DNA of 64,000 bases, from positions 372,001 to 436,000 of the forward strand of contig JAMWFC010000092.1 in NCBI GenBank assembly GCA_027475525.1, in the 5' to 3' direction. This DNA is from Macrolepiota albuminosa (taxonomy: Eukaryota; Basidiomycota; Agaricomycetes; Agaricales; Agaricaceae). The notes under the pieces were generated by a model. That model was not told the DNA's origin. It did no database searches and saw nothing but the letters and a program-made list of their open reading frames with translations. The position numbers and the translations under genes were made by a program. How positions within the stretch are numbered: position 1 is the first letter of the stretch; the number at the start of each line of letters is the position of its first letter. Below, piece after piece: positions 1 through 12,699 of this stretch.

Positions 1-131
1 TGTAAAAGAAACATGTTATACCATTTTCAAAGTATCAATTTGAGATAGAAAAAGGCACTTTGCTTTGTTTAAAGACTTTTTCTTCCAGAAAATGGCACAT
101 GAGAAATGGTATAACATGTTTCTTTTCTACT
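1..131. repeat. 23-bp perfect inverted repeat with 77-nt spacer
   Basis: Positions 4-26 and 104-126 are perfect reverse complements (23 bp), and the similarity continues imperfectly outward for a few bases. The spacer 27-103 is AT-rich and encodes nothing I recognise. It could be a small foldback element or the hairpin end of a larger element that starts outside the window. No target-site duplication can be judged because the left arm begins at the window edge. Confidence 0.7.
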
Positions 132-420
132 TTTTTTGATAGAAATACCTTTCAGCACTAGCAGTGATTGTAACTAGTGCACCACCTGTAGCATTTCCAA
201 ATAATGATAACTTTGCACACTTGGACAATAATCCAATGGTAAATGATGTAGATGATACAATGCCTGTATCTATAAGACATGTAAAGGTGATTTGAATTTA
301 TGCTATTATTGAGAACAAATTATTCAAGTTCATATATAGACACAGGCAGATTATCTTAATGACTTCATCAACTATGTTTCACAATTGCTCAATAAATTGC
401 TTGGTCATAAATCAATAAAT

Positions 421-1300
421 GAGGTTACTGATTGCCTTGCTTGTCCTGATCATCACCTGGCACAATGGCAATGCCATAATTGCATCAGGTCAAAAATATT
501 CTGTTGTGGATGTTTCTGCTGCATGCACTACTCCAACCCATTTCACTAATCTGAAGTATAGAATAGTAGATATTTCTAACCAATGAACATATTGAATACT
601 AGAAGGTATTTCTATATCTAACACAATTCATTGCATGCAAACTGTCATCAAGAGAAAGTTAGGGTCAAGGCTTTTGAAGACCACAAGCAGAAAAAGGATA
701 TTCAGGAATAAGAGTTTCTATGACTCGAATATCAAACAGATGTTAAACTTCTGTCAGCAGATAGCAACTTGGAACATCTGGCAGCAAATTCATTCATGAC
801 TTCAGATTTTCTGAGCAGACTTCAGAATGCCAGCCTTGTTCAAATCATGGAAGAGGAAGAGCAACAGAAACCAAAGAATAATGTGCCAATATAAAATATT
901 TCAGAAGATCAGCCAGCCACAAACATGTTTTGTATAGACAAACATGATTGTTTTGGAAATCCAATATAATGGATTGTTCACACAACTGGAGTACACTATA
1001 TCACTGTCATTTCATGTAAGTGTTCTGGAATAGATGTATTAGTAGAGAATACTATCTGCTGCTAGCAGACTTATTGGCAGATAGGCTTAGACCAACAGAT
1101 ATAGTTGTTCCAGAAGATTTTGAAATCTCCTTCCCATCCATGATCATAGGTAATGTCTCACCATTAACAATGATAAAGTGCAATCTGCACTTGATTCAAA
1201 TTGAAAGGCTCCTGCAAGCCCTTCAGGAATTCATTGCAGAGAAATCATTTTTATATTTTCATATCATCTAGAAGAAAGTATCCAGTTTTACAGAAAGCAG
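421..1300 (+). pseudogene. KDZ-type transposase N-terminal fragment (decayed)
   Basis: A frame starting near 421 reads a Cys/His-rich stretch with CxxC pairs, a WQC..C segment and an NPFH motif (about 436-550), followed after stops by an IHTTGVH..C.C stretch (about 970-1025). This order resembles the Cys-cluster region that precedes the catalytic part of KDZ (Kyakuja-Dileera-Zisupton) transposases. Several in-frame stops (TGA, TAG) and frame changes break it, so no product is expected. The catalytic part is absent here; a separate KDZ C-terminal remnant lies at 12.7-13.9 kb. Assignment rests on motif spacing remembered for the family, not on an alignment. Confidence 0.5.
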
Positions 1301-2252
1301 ATTTGAATGCAAGCACAGCTATACAAGATCCCAACATCCCTGGTTCATCAAGGATCAAGGTATCTTGGATATAGCAATCTAATTCTGATACAGATTGAAC
1401 TGACAGATGCAGAAGATTATTTGATGGATGTATAGCTTGCTGTTATCAGCAGATAATTAGAATGGATTTGTGACATTGTCATGTGCAATGGAATTGTTGA
1501 AAATCACTTTTGTTTACAAGGCACAAAAATCTGATACATAGCAGTACAAGAATGCAATGGCATCTATCTCTATACCATACAATGTCCTCTCTCAAGCTAT
1601 TGCACTAGAAAATTTGCAAGAGGTTGTCAACTATATTGAGTTGCGCCTCATTGCCGTACTTTCCATATTTGGCAATCTTGCATCAAGTGTTGAAGCAGAA
1701 GAGGCATAGATCATCTAGCATCTAGATAAAGAGTTGGTAAGATAACTTCAAAATAAGTAAATATATTATAATCTGAATGTGTGCCATAGAACTTTGTATT
1801 GTCATATCTGAAGGCTGCATCACTGAATAATGTGGTCTGCAATGTCCCAGACATTATTAAAAGCTTGAGCCAATTTCTCTCTCTCCAAAATCAACAAACC
1901 TTGCTTACAGAGATCCTGGAGTTTGTTGATGGCCATCAAAGTCTAATCAGAAACTTGTATGGCTGTGACTGGTGGAACCACATTGGCCAAGAGGATGTTC
2001 AGGTTCTAAGCAATGAAATACTGCAGCATTGCCTTCTCATACATCAGCAAGGCTTCCACTCTATTGAAAGCTTCTTGGCATGCAACTGCTAGCCACCCAT
2101 GACATTAGATAGAATGGTGTCTGTCCTACCACCAGATAATTTGCTCTGTGTGTTTGGAGGTAGCAGATCTGTCACAGGCCACCAGCAGACACTTTTAGGC
2201 CTAGACAAGTGGTGATCACTGGATAGAACAGAATATATTCTAACAGCCAATG
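1301..2252 (+). other. Unrecognised decayed coding-like stretch
   Basis: An open stretch at 1799-2092 (97 codons) encodes a mostly helical-looking peptide ending in a Cys pair, preceded from about 1550 by a short open piece in another frame. I do not recognise either. CpG is almost absent, as in the neighbouring transposon remnants, so I take it as part of an old element, possibly the same one as the KDZ-like fragment upstream. Confidence 0.3.
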
Positions 2253-2399
2253 ATATGTGTGTGATGGTGGTATTTGATCTGTGTGATGGCAGTACTGGCA
2301 GCCATGATGGTGGGAGTTGTGTTGTGGGGTCAGTGAGGGGGTTCTGGATGGGGTTCTGGGGGTGTCCTGGGGTGGTCCCAAGTGGGGGGGGTTGTGACA
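2253..2399 (-). mobile_element. LTR fragment of the TE1/TE3 Gypsy family
   Basis: Read on the minus strand from 2399, the sequence begins TGTCACAACC and follows the first ~145 bp of the LTR seen intact at 48,428 (TGTCACGACC). Nearly all differences are CpG to TpG/CpA. It ends at the exact LTR terminus, directly against a Gypsy pol remnant at 2400. Only the 5' end of the LTR remains. Confidence 0.8.
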
Positions 2400-4514
2400 A
2401 CTTCTTGGCACTGGGATGTAGCACAGCAGACCACCTTTGATGCCCTCAAACAGGCAGCCACTTCAAAGCCTGTCCTCATATTCCCAGATGACAACTCTCC
2501 CTTCCATGTTGAGGCTGATAGCTTAGATTTTGCTACTGGAGCTGTCCTTTTTCAGCAGTCAAAAAAGGATGGCAAGTAGCATCCTGTGGCTTTCTACTCC
2601 AAGAGTCTCAATGCAGTGGAGTGCAATTATAAGATCCATGACAAGGAGATGCTGGCTATCATTCAGTCATTCAAGGAGTGGTGACATTTTTTTGAGGGTG
2701 CCAGGATAAGTTTGACATGTGGACTGATCACAAGAACTTAGAGCACTTTTGGACAGCCAAGAAGAAACTTGACTGCCAACAGGCTTAATGCTTGTATCCA
2801 GCCAACTTTGACTTCTTGCTGCATCACAAACCTGGATGGAGCAGGGCAAGCCAGATGTGCTTTTCAAGTGAGCTGACTATGGTTTAGGAGCTAGCAACAA
2901 TGACAATATTGTACTCCTGAAGCCAGAGCTCTTTGTTATTCATGCTCTAGAGAATGTGGCTGGCCAGGGAGAAGAAATGAGCATCCTTTGAGACATCTGC
3001 CAAGGTAATTGGGAGGGTGCTCAGAAAGACCTGGTAGCCTTGCATGCTTGAGAGAGAGCTGGAGTGAAGTCAGTCCACACTGATGAGTGGTCTTTGGAGA
3101 ATGGTTTTCTCATCTTCTGGGGGTGCATTTATGTTCCCAACCTCCCAGACTTCCAGAGATGGATTGTTGAGCAGCACCATGATTCTCAGATTGTAGGCTA
3201 TTCTGGCAGATGGAAGATGCTGGAGCTGGTCTCTCAGAACTTGTCATGGTATATTGGCTCCTACACCTCCGCATGTGACCTCTGCCTTCAGACTAAGCCT
3301 TGTTGTCAGCCTCCTATGGAACAACTTCATCCTTTGCCTATTCCAGCTGAGTGTTATAGTGTGGCCTTGGTAGACTTCATTGTTGAGCTACCAGACTTTT
3401 ATAGATACAATGCTATCATGGTGGTAGTAGATCTCTGTGGCAAGCATGCTTATTTCATTCCAACACACACCACCTGCTCTGCCATAGGTGCTGCTAACCT
3501 GTACTGGAAGCATGTCTGGAAACTCCATGAGTTGTCTGATGCCTACATCTCTGACTGTAGACCTCAGTTTGTAGCAGAGTTTATCAGAAAACTGTATTGC
3601 CTTCTTCATGTCAAGCTCTACATTACCACAGCCTACCATCCTCAGTCCAATGGCCAGACCAAGTATGTCAACCAAGAGCTAGAACAGTACCTCTGGCTCT
3701 TTTGCAATGAACAACAGGACAACTAGGATGACCTATTACCAGAGGCAGAGTTTCAATACAACAACTGTGTACATGCTGCCACCCAGATGTCTCCTTTCCT
3801 TCTATATACCAGTCAACACCCTCAGATGAGATTTGAGCCTTGTAGACAACTTTCAGGGAACAAAGTTGTCAATGAGTTTATAGATTGGATGAAGGCAGCC
3901 CATGAGGAAGCCAAGGCTGCCTTAGCTAAAGCAAAGGATGACATGGCCTGCTATTATAATCAGGGACAAACTCCAGCCCACAAGTACAAGCCTGGAGATT
4001 GAGTCTATCTGGATGCCTCTGACATTGCTACCACCTGACCATTTCAAAAGCTCTCTTATTATTGTCTAGGACTTTTTCCTATAGTAAAGCAGGTAGGCCC
4101 ACTAGTCTATCGACTCAAGCTGCCTAGTAGAATGAGTTGACTCCATCCTGTCTTCAACTTGATAAAGCTCTCTCCTGCACCAGATGATCCAATTCCAGGT
4201 TGATGTCCACAGCCACCACCACTTCCAGTTCTAGTAGACAACATAGAGGAGTGCAAAGTGGAATAGATTCTAGACAGCTGACTCTTTAGGAACAAGCTTC
4301 AGTTCAAGGTCAAGTAGAAGGGCTATGGAATAAAAGACAACTCCTAGGAGCCATAAGAAAATGTTCATGCTCCTGCCTTAGTCCAGGAACTCTATCAACA
4401 GCACCTCAATGCTCCTTGGGCAATCAGAGGTGTCCATCCCCTTTCCAAGGTAGATCAGGCCATCCAAAACTACTTCTACCATGCACATTGAGATGCTGCA
4501 TGCTAGAGAAGTGG
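2400..4514 (+). pseudogene. Ty3/Gypsy chromovirus pol remnant (RNase H-integrase-chromodomain)
   Basis: This is the 3' half of a Gypsy pol gene. It begins in the RT/RNase H connection (about 2400-2700, with [10 protein letters not shown] and the KEML signature). An integrase follows at 3064-3726 with an H..H..C..C zinc region, a PDF.RY strand, SD(C)RPQF near 3550 and the QSNGQTKYVNQ strand holding the expected catalytic Glu region. A continuation at 3787-4002 reads into the C-terminal integrase domain and, with frame breaks, a chromodomain-like end near 4250-4400. Stops at 2578, 3724 and 4000 are mostly explainable as C-to-T changes. RT proper, protease and gag are missing. It runs straight into a matching LTR at 4515. 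Confidence 0.85.
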
Positions 4515-4717
4515 TGTCAGGGGATTCTTCTTTCTCTTCTTTGTTTCTCATTTTCTTACTCCTTGTTACCTTCTGCAAAAGTGATATGTCACAGGTCATA
4601 TGACTTGTCAGCTCAATTTTTGGACTCCTAGCTCTAGAAGATCTTAGACTTGTTCTCTTTGGATCCCCTTTTGCTAGCTGTGTGACTGAGCCATAGCCTC
4701 CAGAGGTTGCCCTTACA
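4515..4717 (+). mobile_element. LTR, family A (3' LTR of the Gypsy remnant)
   Basis: The sequence starts TGTCAGGGGATTC and ends CCCTTACA, the termini shared with the ~407-bp copy at 27,607-28,013. It is only 203 bp, so the middle is deleted. It follows the pol end across a purine-rich tract, as a polypurine tract plus 3' LTR would. This links LTR family A to a chromodomain Gypsy element. Confidence 0.75.
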
Positions 4718-4999
4718 CAAACAGCCTGCTGATCAGAGGGATTTAGAGGTGACAGAGTGGTACTAGAATGCTAACAGTTGAGTCTGAGGGGCTCCAAGGC
4801 TTTGATAGGCATCAAATATTAAATGCAGACCAAGAAGAGGGCTCTAGAATACAAATTCAGAATAGTAGAAGTAGATTGGACAGTAATTTGAAGAGAAACA
4901 AGTACATTGAAAGAAGGAGGAGAAATAGAGACAGAGATAATAGAGAAACTGAGTATGAAAAATAGGTAATACCAAGACTAGTGTACTGACTACATGGAT

Positions 5000-5721
5000 G
5001 GGCCTTTTAGCCTATCAGAGGGGCCTGGATGAGGCTTGGGTAGACAGGAGCTGATGTGCCTCTTATCCAAAGTTTATGACAGGCCATGGACCAGGGCTTC
5101 CAGAGAGTAGGGTGTGGTGGAGAGCATGTAGAGGAGGAACAAGCAGGGGGTCATGACATGGAGATGGAGGAGGGTACCCACTATTTTCAATAGGACAATG
5201 ACCCTGAACACAACTCTAAGAGGGCTGACAAGTGGTTTGAAGATAACAACTTTGATGTCCTTTAGTGGCCAGCTCAATCCCCTCACCTCAACCCTATTGA
5301 ACACCTCTGAGAGTACCTCAAGAAGCAGCTTAGGTAGTATGAAATACCTCCTCATAGTGTGCATGAATTGTGGGAGAGCATTGCAAAGAAGTGGGATAAA
5401 ATACTACCAGAAGTATGCCAAGAACTGATAGAAAGCATGCCTAGAAGGATTCAAGCAGTTATCAAAGCAAATGGAGGACATACAAAGTACTAGATACCAA
5501 AATTAGAGATGCTCAAAAAAGTGTCCCAATGAGTGGATATTTTAAAATGGCTATTACTCCATCAGTTTTGATTTAAATTATGTATGCTTAGATGAAATCT
5601 GTAGCTACAAAGCTATAGTACTTTACATGATTTATTCAGAATTTTAGGTACTTCCAATCTTACATGCCAATACCATTTTTCAAAAACTATGAAATATTGG
5701 GACACTTTTTTGAGCCACTGT
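5000..5721 (+). pseudogene. Tc1/mariner transposase remnant with right terminal repeat
   Basis: At about 5184-5493 one frame reads the C-terminal half of a Tc1/mariner transposase: FQ(stop)DNDP.H, then WPAQSPHLNPIEH with the catalytic Glu, then PEVCQELIESMPRRI and a GGHTKY end. Stops at FQ*DND, FDVL*WP and EHL*EY are C-to-T changes in Gln or similar codons. The 3' non-coding part carries AAAAAAGTGTCCC near 5514 and its reverse complement ending ...TTTTTTGAGCCACTG at 5719, followed by TA, a typical Tc1 right end. The N-terminal half and left end were not found. The upstream stretch 5000-5180 is open but not confidently transposase. Confidence 0.8.
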
Positions 5722-6730
5722 ACATGCCATTGCCTCAGGATTGGAGGCAATTGCACAATACAGTGTGGCTGTGAAAAATGTTATGCATCAACTCACACTG
5801 CAGGAGGAAAGTTGTTTACAGAAGATCACTGCAGAGTGGAGTAAAAAATAAAATCTGCCAGAAATTCAGCACAAGTTCATGCATCAATTTTTCATTTCCA
5901 TCCTACCTTTTGCTGCTCATCTTCCATCTATTCCCCATCCATTCTCCATCTATCTGCTTGATTCTGCTTTCTAATCACTGTCTCTAGGAAAACCCAAAAG
6001 CATAGTTTAAAGCATATGGATGATGCAGATGTGCTTTGCTTTAGAGAGATGAGCATGTTGAGTTGGACTGTTGTTGGTTGGTATGCAGATAAAGGCATGA
6101 CTATTAGAATGTATGTGGTGCCATCATTTCTTAAACAATTTTGACACCAATTATAGTCATGACAACATGTCATACTTGACCCATGCTAACCACCCCACCT
6201 TCCAAGACTCCTTTTCTGACCTTGTTAGTGACCTCAACAAGAAGATGATGCATTACATGTCTGTTTTTCTTGATAGGGACATGCCACCCAATGCAATCAC
6301 CATATGATTTGATTCCTTCCATTCTTATATGCCAGGATTCCCAATATTACCAGCAGATCCAGCACCAAATATATTTCAAACTTGGGCTGAATTAGAAATG
6401 CTTGTCTGGGACTATCTAAATACTTATTACAGTGAATTCTAGTTTTCTCCACCTTTCTTCATCATCTGATCACTCTGTCAGAAATTGTGTCTAGTTACTG
6501 GTATGAATCTGCTCCTTACAAAGCAGTGAGGACCAATCATCAGCAATTCATGCATTCAAGGTATTTTCTGGAGGGTCTGATATTCTAGGATTCCCATAAT
6601 GTTGGTTAGCCAGAGCTATTTTATCTGCTGAATTTCTAAAGAGACCATCAAGGACAGTATAGATCTAGTGACACCTTCTGCTGAATGGCTTATCTCAACC
6701 ATCACAAAGAGGCAGTCGGTACTATGTATG
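5722..6730. other. No recognised gene; one short open stretch
   Basis: CpG-poor sequence. A plus-strand stretch at about 6010-6310 stays open with one frame change and may be a relic of an unknown transposon protein. Nothing else was recognised. Confidence 0.3.
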
Positions 6731-8040
6731 GGACCCAAGCTGATCATGAAAAAAATGCAGCAGCAGTGGCAGCATAGAAGGCTACACATGAAAAAGGAGG
6801 GAAAATTCAGAAACAGAGGCCAACACTATCAGTAGTAGCCAATGGCAACAGTGGGACCATCCAAACAGAGATAAGTGGACAATCTGCTGACAATAGATCC
6901 ACTTCAGCTGCCAGATATGCAGCCAACTTTGAGGGGTGACTAGGAGCTCTACTTCCTCTGTAGCCTAGCTTACTACACACACCACTGCCTGATTTACAGA
7001 AGGTACTCTCTGTCTTGGGCTCACCACTCAACACCATGACAGATCTGCTGTTCACAATGAATCTGTACCAAATGCATCAGCCTCTACTCAGGACAAATGT
7101 GGTGGTGATGCAGCAGTGGTAGATGCTACTATAATCCACCTCTTACATCAAAGAAGATGGGAGGGTTCTCAGCAGGGACTGGCAGAGAGATAGAAGATAG
7201 TTGAGAGGGTGAGGGAGATATTTGTTAAAGAGGAGACAGAGCAATAGTGGAATACATCAGTGGTAGAATAGAATTGGTCTGTGGCAGGGGCAGAGGTGTC
7301 ACCAATGGAAACAGATATGTCAGCAGTGGGTTTTTCCTCTTCAGCAATGGGTTTGCAAGTCCACTGTAGTCTATTGGAGGCACTGTCACATCATGCTGAG
7401 CTGAGAGACTGGAAGGATAAGTGGAGATGTGAAGTCAACTCTGCAAAGTGTCGACCACACTCCAGATATTGAGCATCTTGACTTCTATCTGATGGATCTA
7501 TCTGTTGTGGCTAGTAAGCATGGGTGACAGCCTGTTCAAGACCTTTACCTATGACATTGAGATTATTTATATGGCCACTGAGTGCATCAGCTTAAATCTA
7601 GTAGTGATAGAAGAAGTACTCACTATGTGAGAACCCGCTCTCCTCAGCTGTAACAAATTCCTCCCACACCTGTACCTCAACATTCTGCAAAGCTTCCAGG
7701 AACCTATCTTCTATCTTATCTAAACAGCTCTCTACCTCTGTCATTACACCAGCCACAATGGCCTCACTGTGACCAGACTCTATTGCCTGCTCCTTGCCCT
7801 TGCCCTTGACTGGAAGAGAATCTATTGGGCAATTGAAAATTGATGGCTTTGATAGATAGACAGAAAGTTTTGATGGTTCTGCAACTAGACTGGCCAGGTC
7901 ATCTACTAACTATTGATTAGCTATTTGAGCAGGAAAAGAATTTTATATTGTCATCACTTTCAATAATGGTTGCTGACTTCTTTGTCGGTGGTTTTTTCTC
8001 CTTTCTCTTCTTGCCAGGCTTAGTGGTGGTATGACACTGT
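6731..8040 (-). pseudogene. Decayed minus-strand ORF of unknown transposon protein
   Basis: Read on the minus strand, about 8000 down to 7600 gives a long nearly open frame with a Lys/Gly-rich KGKGKE segment and a helical region that looks coding. Further broken pieces run down to about 6730, including 7055-6807. I do not recognise the product. It lies just downstream, on the same strand, of a Gypsy gag-protease remnant (11.5-8.3 kb), so it may be part of that element or a neighbour. It lacks reverse-transcriptase motifs. Confidence 0.35.
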
Positions 8041-8299
8041 ACCAGCAGTCAGAGACACAACATGCACTAGAAGTCAAAATAAATATTTAATTATAAGACT
8101 GAAAACTGTAAGCTTCCTAGTAGCAGTCTCAACAAATTGTATCTCCAAAAACACCCCAATAAATACACAGAAAGTACAGAACAAGGAGCAGGGACCAGCT
8201 CAAGCTATCAATTCAATAATAGTCCAGCCACTGTTATGAGGAGAGGAAGCATGGGGCTGGAAAATAGAGCAAAATAGGATCAAATTATGATGATCTGGA
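8041..8299. other. Junction region, nothing recognised
   Basis: AT-rich linker between the unknown minus-strand remnant and the Gypsy gag-protease remnant. No motif supports a gene. Confidence 0.3.
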
Positions 8300-11200
8300 T
8301 CAAGATTGTCTAACAATGCCTGATTTGACATGACTGAAAGAGGAACAGGGAAAGAAGAATGGAGAGATGTCAAAAGAAGCATGGACAACTGGTGGAAAGA
8401 AGCCAGTTCTCAATGTACTGCATTCAGAATCCTCCCAAGCAAACACCTCATTTTGTTGCTGCATGATGTTGACTAATACATCCAATTCCACCATTAATAA
8501 GAAACCTGTATTGTGGGTGCTAAGAAATAGTGCCTTTTGTTCTGCCATAAATTGTCCTGTTGGTTTGAAAGGTGGTGGATTCAGATTGAGTTTGGGAAGG
8601 GTCACTAACAGGTCACCAATTATTTTCCTTTCAATGCAAAATTTCTTGGGTATGGTGCTTGCTACTACTTTTGTTTTAAATGCTACTGGCTTATACTTCT
8701 TTTTGACCTGAACCTCTTTGCATTTAGAGGTAATATTGTTAGCAAACAAATTATAAGTAGAATTTTGGTTTCTAGCAAAACTGGATATCATAGGTTCTTT
8801 AGAATTGGGAGTAGAAACAAAAATAAGTGTCTGTCAAAAGGTTTTCAGTAATATCCAAAGCTGTAAGGTATAGGTATGATAGAGCTTTGCTAGTAAGTGA
8901 TGAAGAAGAATTCAAAATTCCATGGGCTAAAAAAGTATGTGATATAAAGGTTACTTGCTCAGTCCAATGATTATAGTCCAAGATAAGTGCTTCATCTCCT
9001 TGATAGTGCCAGAAAATACTCACAAGGGTTGTTGGTAATGTATGGGCATTACCTTGATCCAGGCTTCTGGAATTTCTCTTGGGAAAACGTTAGTATCATT
9101 CTTCTGACATCAGAATTAGAGTCACTAATAGTTAGTGTCATTTTGTCCTCAGAAGTTGTCTTGACTATTGATCTTGCTAGCATGTCAAATGGTCTTCCTA
9201 ATAATGAGTTGTATGGAGATCTGAAAATGTGAATTTGCAAATATAATATAAAGTTGCCAATAGTACAGGGAATATTCCAAGCCATTCCCAGAGATCAATC
9301 AATGATGCCATTAGCACTTTGCATGTTAAGGATAATCATAGAGTCATAAATAATGCCAAGCTTATTGATGATGTTGGCTGCTATTGAAATAATCTGTGAT
9401 TCACTATCTACAATAGACTCTATTTTGCTTTTCCCATTCATGGTTAACATGATCAAACAAATAGCATGAGAGTCTTGAGCTACAGTTAGAATGGTGGGAT
9501 TATTGTCAGATCTTAGCAATTTTAAGTAGGTTTCAACTAGATCAACTGACATAGCTTCTTTAGGTAGTTCCATTACTTCTGCTGTCTCTGCTGCTACTGC
9601 TTCCATAATATATGCAAATCTTGTCCATGGCCATCACATTGTTAGCTATGTTTTGTTGAGGAGTGACAGCTGTATGCATCTGATTCCTAACATTAGACAC
9701 CACACTGCATAGTTCTCCAACTAATAAGGTGACCTGGCTTTTCATAATATGATCAAAAACTTCCTTAGACTTCTCTAAATCATAGATAGGTGCTGTTGGT
9801 TGATAGCCTTCCATAGGCTTGTCTGGCATTCTAAAGTTCCAATTTATAGGTGGGTGTAGTTTCTAGCAAAGCTTGAATAAGGATGCAGCAGCAGTTTGGT
9901 TGCAGTGGGCATCTTAGTTGTATTGGGTGCATCATCTTTAGTGCTAGAAGTCAAGGGTTTTACTGGTGCAGAGTTTATTGTAGTGTCAGAGGGCCTATAA
10001 TCCTTTAACAGCTGCTTGTCCTTCTTGATCTCCATGCTATTGAAGACCTGATTTTTTAGCGACTTTAACTTCCTTTCCAACATTTCAATCCTCTTTTCAT
10101 AAAACAAAGTAGGTTACTTGTTAACAGTGTTAAGCCAAAGTACCTCATGAATTAGTGCCTGTTGAAAAGTTGTTTTAGCCTTGGTCAATATTGTGCTGTT
10201 TAAATTTTCTAACGCTAAGTTCCCTGAGTTGTGATGGGGCCATTTGTCAATATGCCCTTATAAAGTTTTGCTCAGAATAATTGGGAATGTTAGGGCCCAA
10301 GGATAGGACTATTTTACCATCTGTGCCCTAACATGCTCTCCTTTAGCATAGGTACTGCTTGAGGATAACACAGCGGCCTCTAGTCATTGTATGTCCTGCT
10401 TCTCCATAGAAATGGCAAAGTCCTGTCTGCATGTTGTTTCTAGATGTCATAAAACTAGTTGAGATCAAGGTTTCCAGCTTATTCATAACATTGGTGACTG
10501 TGGTGTTAACCACATTCTTCAGATCTTCTTTTTTGACAAAACTACTTTGATCTCTCATGGTGCTAGGAGCTGAAGATCCTGACATAGGTGCCATCCCTTC
10601 ATTGTTCATGCTGGTGGGTTGCTGCAAAGATATTTCACTATCCATGCCCTTCAGCATCCACTTGCTTGTTTCAAAGACCTTATCTATATTATAAGATTCC
10701 TCTAGATAGTGTTCAGGCATAAGGATCTTCAAACAATGTACTATCCTAGTCTACAGTGATGTTGGGATCCCTTGTTGGAATAATTGTTGCTCTTTATTCT
10801 TGTATAATTTCCTGTTCTGTACTAGCCATCTCACAATCCACTGGAAGTCATGATAATAAGTTGATAGCATGCCTAGAGTATAGATTTCAGTTACAAAGGT
10901 ATCCTGAACTAATTTCTGAATTTCCATCACTATATAATGCATAGCCTCTTTGGTGCCAGGATATAAGCAAATGATTGCCTTTTTCCATTCTTCATAGATA
11001 AATGTCTTGGTGCTGGCTTGTCTATTAATCCTTGGAACTTAGTCAAGCCTGTACAGGATTCTGCAGTATTGTAAAAGACGTATCTGGTGGTGTATTCTTT
11101 TATCTGCATGTTATTTGTAATGTGGCAGTCATATAGCAAATACTTCAGTTCTTGGAAATACTGTGTTAACTTGTGAGGCTTTGTTTTATCCCATTTTGGC

Positions 11201-11508
11201 AATGAAAAATAGTTTCTGGGTGGCATGCACTAGATATTTGCCTGTTCCATAGTAGCTGGCATTTCTGTTGAGGTAGGAATCATGGTGGTACTAGTGTTGC
11301 TTGGCATTGATGTAATGGATATAGGCTCAAGTAATACCAAATCACTAGGTTCTGGCAATAATGACCTAGATAACTCCTCTAAGAATATGAGTGGCATGTG
11401 GTTTTTACTTGCTAAGTACTTAAAAGGCTGGGAAAATGGGAAAAAGCTTTCTGCTAAGCTATTGGAGGCAGCTTCAAGCTCCTGGTTTAAAGTTTGCCTT
11501 GGTAGCAT
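8300..11508 (-). pseudogene. Ty3/Gypsy gag-protease remnant (minus strand)
   Basis: Pieces in order from 11,508 downwards fit one Gypsy gag-pol N-terminal half. They are a linker with Ser/Thr/Pro (11,508-11,230), a gag capsid-like piece with a PKWD..KP..L..YF motif (11,226-10,930), more helical gag (10,942-10,751), and a piece with a CxxxGEAGH-type decayed zinc knuckle (10,732-10,343). A retropepsin follows with IVDSESQI (Gly of DSG lost) and LNMQSANG (about 9440-9295), then LLGRPFD (about 9200). The YKPVAFK..P..EEF-like segment before RT follows (8791-8300). It stops before RT. ATG at 11,508 is the likely gag start. Multiple stops and frame changes; no CpG to speak of. No LTR of its own was found. 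Confidence 0.75.
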
Positions 11509-11634
11509 GCCCAGTAAATGTGGTGAGTTGGTGGTGATTTATTCAAACATGCTTTCCAACAGAAGACAGTGCTGTTGCTGGGCCCAAGTTTCTGGCAGAA
11601 TTCTGTCTTAACAAAACTCTTACAGTGGGCTCCA

Positions 11635-12686
11635 AAATGATGATGCTAATCGTGGTTGGGTGCACTGGATGTTATGCAGTACAATGCCATCTCCAGTGCC
11701 TAGTGTGCATAGTGTGTGAGGAGTTTTGACAGAGTCCTGATGTGCTCAAGTGAGTGTGATAAGACAATGTGCTAAATGATAGCACCTTGAATGCTATCTA
11801 GCAAACTGTGAGCACTGTAGTTTAGGCAAAGATATTAAAAAGAGAAAGAATAGCATAACAAAATGTGCCTGTAGGTGGCACCATAAACAATGAAAACAAT
11901 ATAGACAAGGCTAGTACTCAACTTAGTGATGAAGTTAGGTTAAGCTAGTACAATTTGAACACTGAGTGTAACTTGATGCTCAATGGGTTACGATTTGTTG
12001 TTATTGACATGTGGAGTAGCTATCTTTTATATTATGCACTACTGTATTTCCAAAATGAGTCTATCTGCAGTGCTACCAATTAGTGCCTCTCCTTATAGTT
12101 CCAGCTAATGGTGACAAGCAGCACATAGATGACGGTGATCAACAGCATTATAGCCTATTGGCCATGGCAACTCTAAACTGACTTAGAATTGTACAAGTCT
12201 GCTCACTTTTTTAATGTAATTCCAATTGGCCAGGCCACTCTGGAGTATGGTCAGAAAATCCTTGACAGATGCCATAAGTGCTAATGTTGGTGCCAAACAT
12301 TGTATCATTTCTGATAGATTAAAATATCGGGCTTGAGCATATTTTGTGCCATGGTTATTGATTCTTTATACTTCTGATGGAAGTGCCTTGACAAATGGCA
12401 GTGCCTAATCCTTTTCAGAATTGATCAGGGTTTGGTCAGAGTCACCTCCCCACTGTTGCACTAGTGTTATAAGTTTTGAGCCTCCTAAATTCTTGAAGTT
12501 AATGGATAGAGTGTGCTGAAGAACTAATGAATGGTGGTCGAGACTGATAAGTAAAGCCTGTAATGGAGTGCTAAAGCCAGAGATGTCCTGTGTCCAAGAA
12601 GATCACTAGAGTCTTCAGACTGACAATTGTTAGTAGGCCTATAATATTTCTTGATACACTCAGCCTAAGTAGAAGCTCATCAACAG
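11635..12686 (+). mobile_element. ~1.05-kb non-coding repeat D, copy 1
   Basis: This stretch matches 57,898-58,967 end to end with scattered substitutions. It contains no open frame of note, which suggests a non-autonomous element. In copy 2 the ends are CAGTGAT...ATCACTG. Here they have decayed to AAATGAT...ATCAACAG. It lies between the 5' side of the reverse Gypsy remnant and the KDZ remnant. Confidence 0.75.
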
Positions 12687-12699
12687 TATGTATTAAACT

